Source: Curvularia sp. ZM96 (taxonomy: Eukaryota; Ascomycota; Dothideomycetes; Pleosporales; Pleosporaceae). Taken from it: a stretch of 64,000 bases of DNA. Shown piece by piece: positions 62,343-64,000 of the stretch. Position 1 is the stretch's first letter; every line of letters starts with the position of its first letter. The position numbers and the translations under genes are program-made. The DNA lies in the NCBI GenBank assembly GCA_022457065.1, contig JAJGBQ010000004.1, forward strand, positions 2,604,001-2,668,000, read 5' to 3'. A model generated the notes under the pieces. That model was not told the DNA's origin, did not search any database, and was given only the letters and a program-made list of their open reading frames with translations.

Positions 62343-64000
62343 ATGCCTCCAGTAAGCAATGCCATATGTTGTCGGGCATCTTGCGCAGGCAGCTAAGCTA
62401 ACTGGGCGGCGCAGAAAGCACAGAAGAAGGAGCAGAAGTCGGAGGGCGGCGAGGAGCATGGTAAGCAATGGACACAGACAAAATGCGCAATGTTTGCGAC
62501 GAAGAATACGCTGACCCCAGATAGGCTCCATTTACTCCATCTCTGGGTACGTCTGAACCTGGTAGCGCCCAAACCGCATACTGACCCGCCCAGTCCCGTC
62601 ATCATTGCCGAGAACATGATCGGATGCGCCATGTACGAGCTTGTATGTGCGATGCACCACATCCGATGGAGCTTCTGTTGACTGTCGTAGGTCCGTGTCG
62701 GCTATGAGAACCTCGTCGGTGAGGTCATTCGAATCGAAAACGACAAGGCCACTATCCAAGTCTACGAGGAGACTGGTACGCACCGCGCCGACAACGTGTA
62801 GTTGGATGAGAACTTGGCTAATGCTGCGCAGCTGGTGTGACTGTTGGCGATCCTGTCTACCGCACCGGACAGCCTCTGTCCGTCGAACTCGGTCCTGGTC
62901 TTATGGAAACTATCTACGACGGTATCCAGCGTCCCCTCAAGGGTATCGCCGACGATGCGGAGAGCATTTACATTCCCCGCGGTATCGATCTGCCAGCCCT
63001 CGACCGCAAGAAGAAGTGGGACTTCACACCCGGCTCGCTCAAGGTCGGCGATCACATCACAGGTGGTGATGTTTTCGGTACCGTCTTCGAGAACAGTCTG
63101 CTCAGCGAGCACAAGATCCTTCTACCTCCACGCGCAAAGGGTACCATCACTCGCATTGCCGAGAAGGGCAGCTACACCGTCGACGAGAAGATCCTCGAAC
63201 TCGACTTCAACGGCACCAAGACCGAGTACAGCATGATGCACAGGTGGCCCGTCCGAGTGCCTCGTCCTTCCAACGAGAAGATGTCCTCGGACCAGCCGCT
63301 TATCGTCGGTCAGCGTGTGCTCGACTCGTTGTTCCCTAGTGTCCAGGGTGGTACCGTGTGCATTCCTGGCGCTTTCGGATGCGGCAAGACTGTCATTTCT
63401 CAATCTCTGTCCAAGTTCTCCAACAGTGACATCATCGTTTATGTTGGTTGGTAAGTCTTCAAAATCCTCCAGGCAAATACAACATATGCTGAATTTGCTT
63501 TTTTATAGTGGTGAGCGAGGAAACGAAATGGCTGAAGTCTTGATGGATTTCCCAGAGGTATGTGATCCAATCATGCCCAAAGCGCATACCATTAGCATCA
63601 TACTGACCACGTCCAGCTTACCATCAACGTTGACGGCAAAGAAGAGCCTATCATGAAGCGTACTACCCTTATCGCAAACACTTCGAACATGCCTGTCGCT
63701 GCTCGTGAGGCCTCTATTTACACTGGTAGTAAGTAAAAACACACACTCTGCAATATAAACGCCAAATCAGCTAACAATATGGTAAAGTAACGGTCGCTGA
63801 ATACTTCAGAGATCAGGGTAAGAATGTTGCCATGATGGCTGATTCGTCGTCACGATGGGCAGAGGCGCTTCGTGAAATTTCCGGACGTCTGGGAGAAATG
63901 CCTGCTGACCAAGGTTTCCCTGCCTACCTGGGTGCGAAGCTTGCATCTTTCTACGAGCGTGCTGGACGCGTCGAGGCTCTGGGTAGCCCTGAGCGATACG
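62343..64000 (+). CDS. VMA1: V-type ATPase catalytic subunit A (VMA1), 5' part, cut by window end
   Basis: Nine exons are visible: 62343-62351, 62415-62460, 62525-62546, 62594-62642, 62691-62775, 62832-63450, 63509-63557, 63617-63728 and 63788 to the edge, all in phase. The start is a 9-nt exon (MPP). Conserved parts in order are SIYSISGPVIIAENMIGCAM, GVTVGDPVYRTGQPLSVELG, the P-loop GAFGCGKTVISQ, VGCGERGNEMAEVLMDFPE and DSSSRWAEALREISGR. The subunit hydrolyses ATP in the V1 sector to acidify vacuoles. No intein is present at the P-loop cysteine where yeast VMA1 has one. Dense short introns at the 5' end are marked. The last intron ends in AAG. Confidence 0.95.

Noticed and set aside
1..64000. 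CRISPR arrays, rRNA genes and bacterial operon features
   Set aside because: The sequence is eukaryotic nuclear DNA, and no regularly spaced repeats or rRNA-like segments were seen.

Overview
This window is nuclear DNA from a filamentous ascomycete. Short introns (about 45-125 nt) with GTRNGT donors and CTAAC/CTGAC-like branch sites interrupt most genes, genes are compact and lie on both strands, and HET-domain genes, a GH43 enzyme and a Fot1/pogo transposon are present. A Dothideomycete of the Pleosporales type is my best guess, from general resemblance of the proteins; it was not tested by any search. Exon models below were built by hand from splice signals and reading-frame phase.

Layout. 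1-1.1 kb: the 3' end of a methylenetetrahydrofolate reductase gene. 1.7-12.2 kb: an accessory block with two related protein kinase genes, a three-exon gene for a 97-residue protein, a 2.1 kb Fot1/pogo-like element sitting inside the last kinase exon, and a HET-domain coding region that has no start codon of its own. Removing the element and one short intron joins the second kinase in frame to the HET region, so the locus may once have encoded one kinase-HET protein. 12.4-26.5 kb: a KTR-type mannosyltransferase, a gamma-tubulin complex protein, a secreted alkaline phosphatase, a tandem GH43 glycosidase, an uncharacterised 168-residue protein, a PQ-loop (Any1-like) membrane protein and an AIG2/GGCT-like protein.

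26.8-38.2 kb: a Ulp2-type SUMO protease, a class II eIF4E, a PP1 inhibitor-2 (Glc8) homologue and an M18 aminopeptidase of the Ape1 type. 39.5-45.7 kb: an unknown membrane protein, a second HET protein with FG-like motifs, and an acetolactate decarboxylase homologue. 46.6-57.3 kb: mostly housekeeping genes: complex I NDUFS6 subunit, YjbQ family, a Tyr/Gly-rich protein, a DUF1279 mitochondrial protein, insulin-degrading enzyme, an EthD-domain protein and an MPP6-like exosome cofactor with a zinc knuckle. 57.3-60.4 kb is gene-poor. 60.4-64 kb: a rhodopsin-like/PTH11-type receptor gene with an unresolved frame problem, then the 5' part of VMA1 (V-ATPase subunit A), which runs off the window.

The housekeeping genes do not form a pathway. 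The genes most likely to work together are in the 1.7-12.2 kb block, where kinase and HET domains suggest self/non-self recognition or programmed cell death signalling. That role is inferred from the domain families, not demonstrated here.
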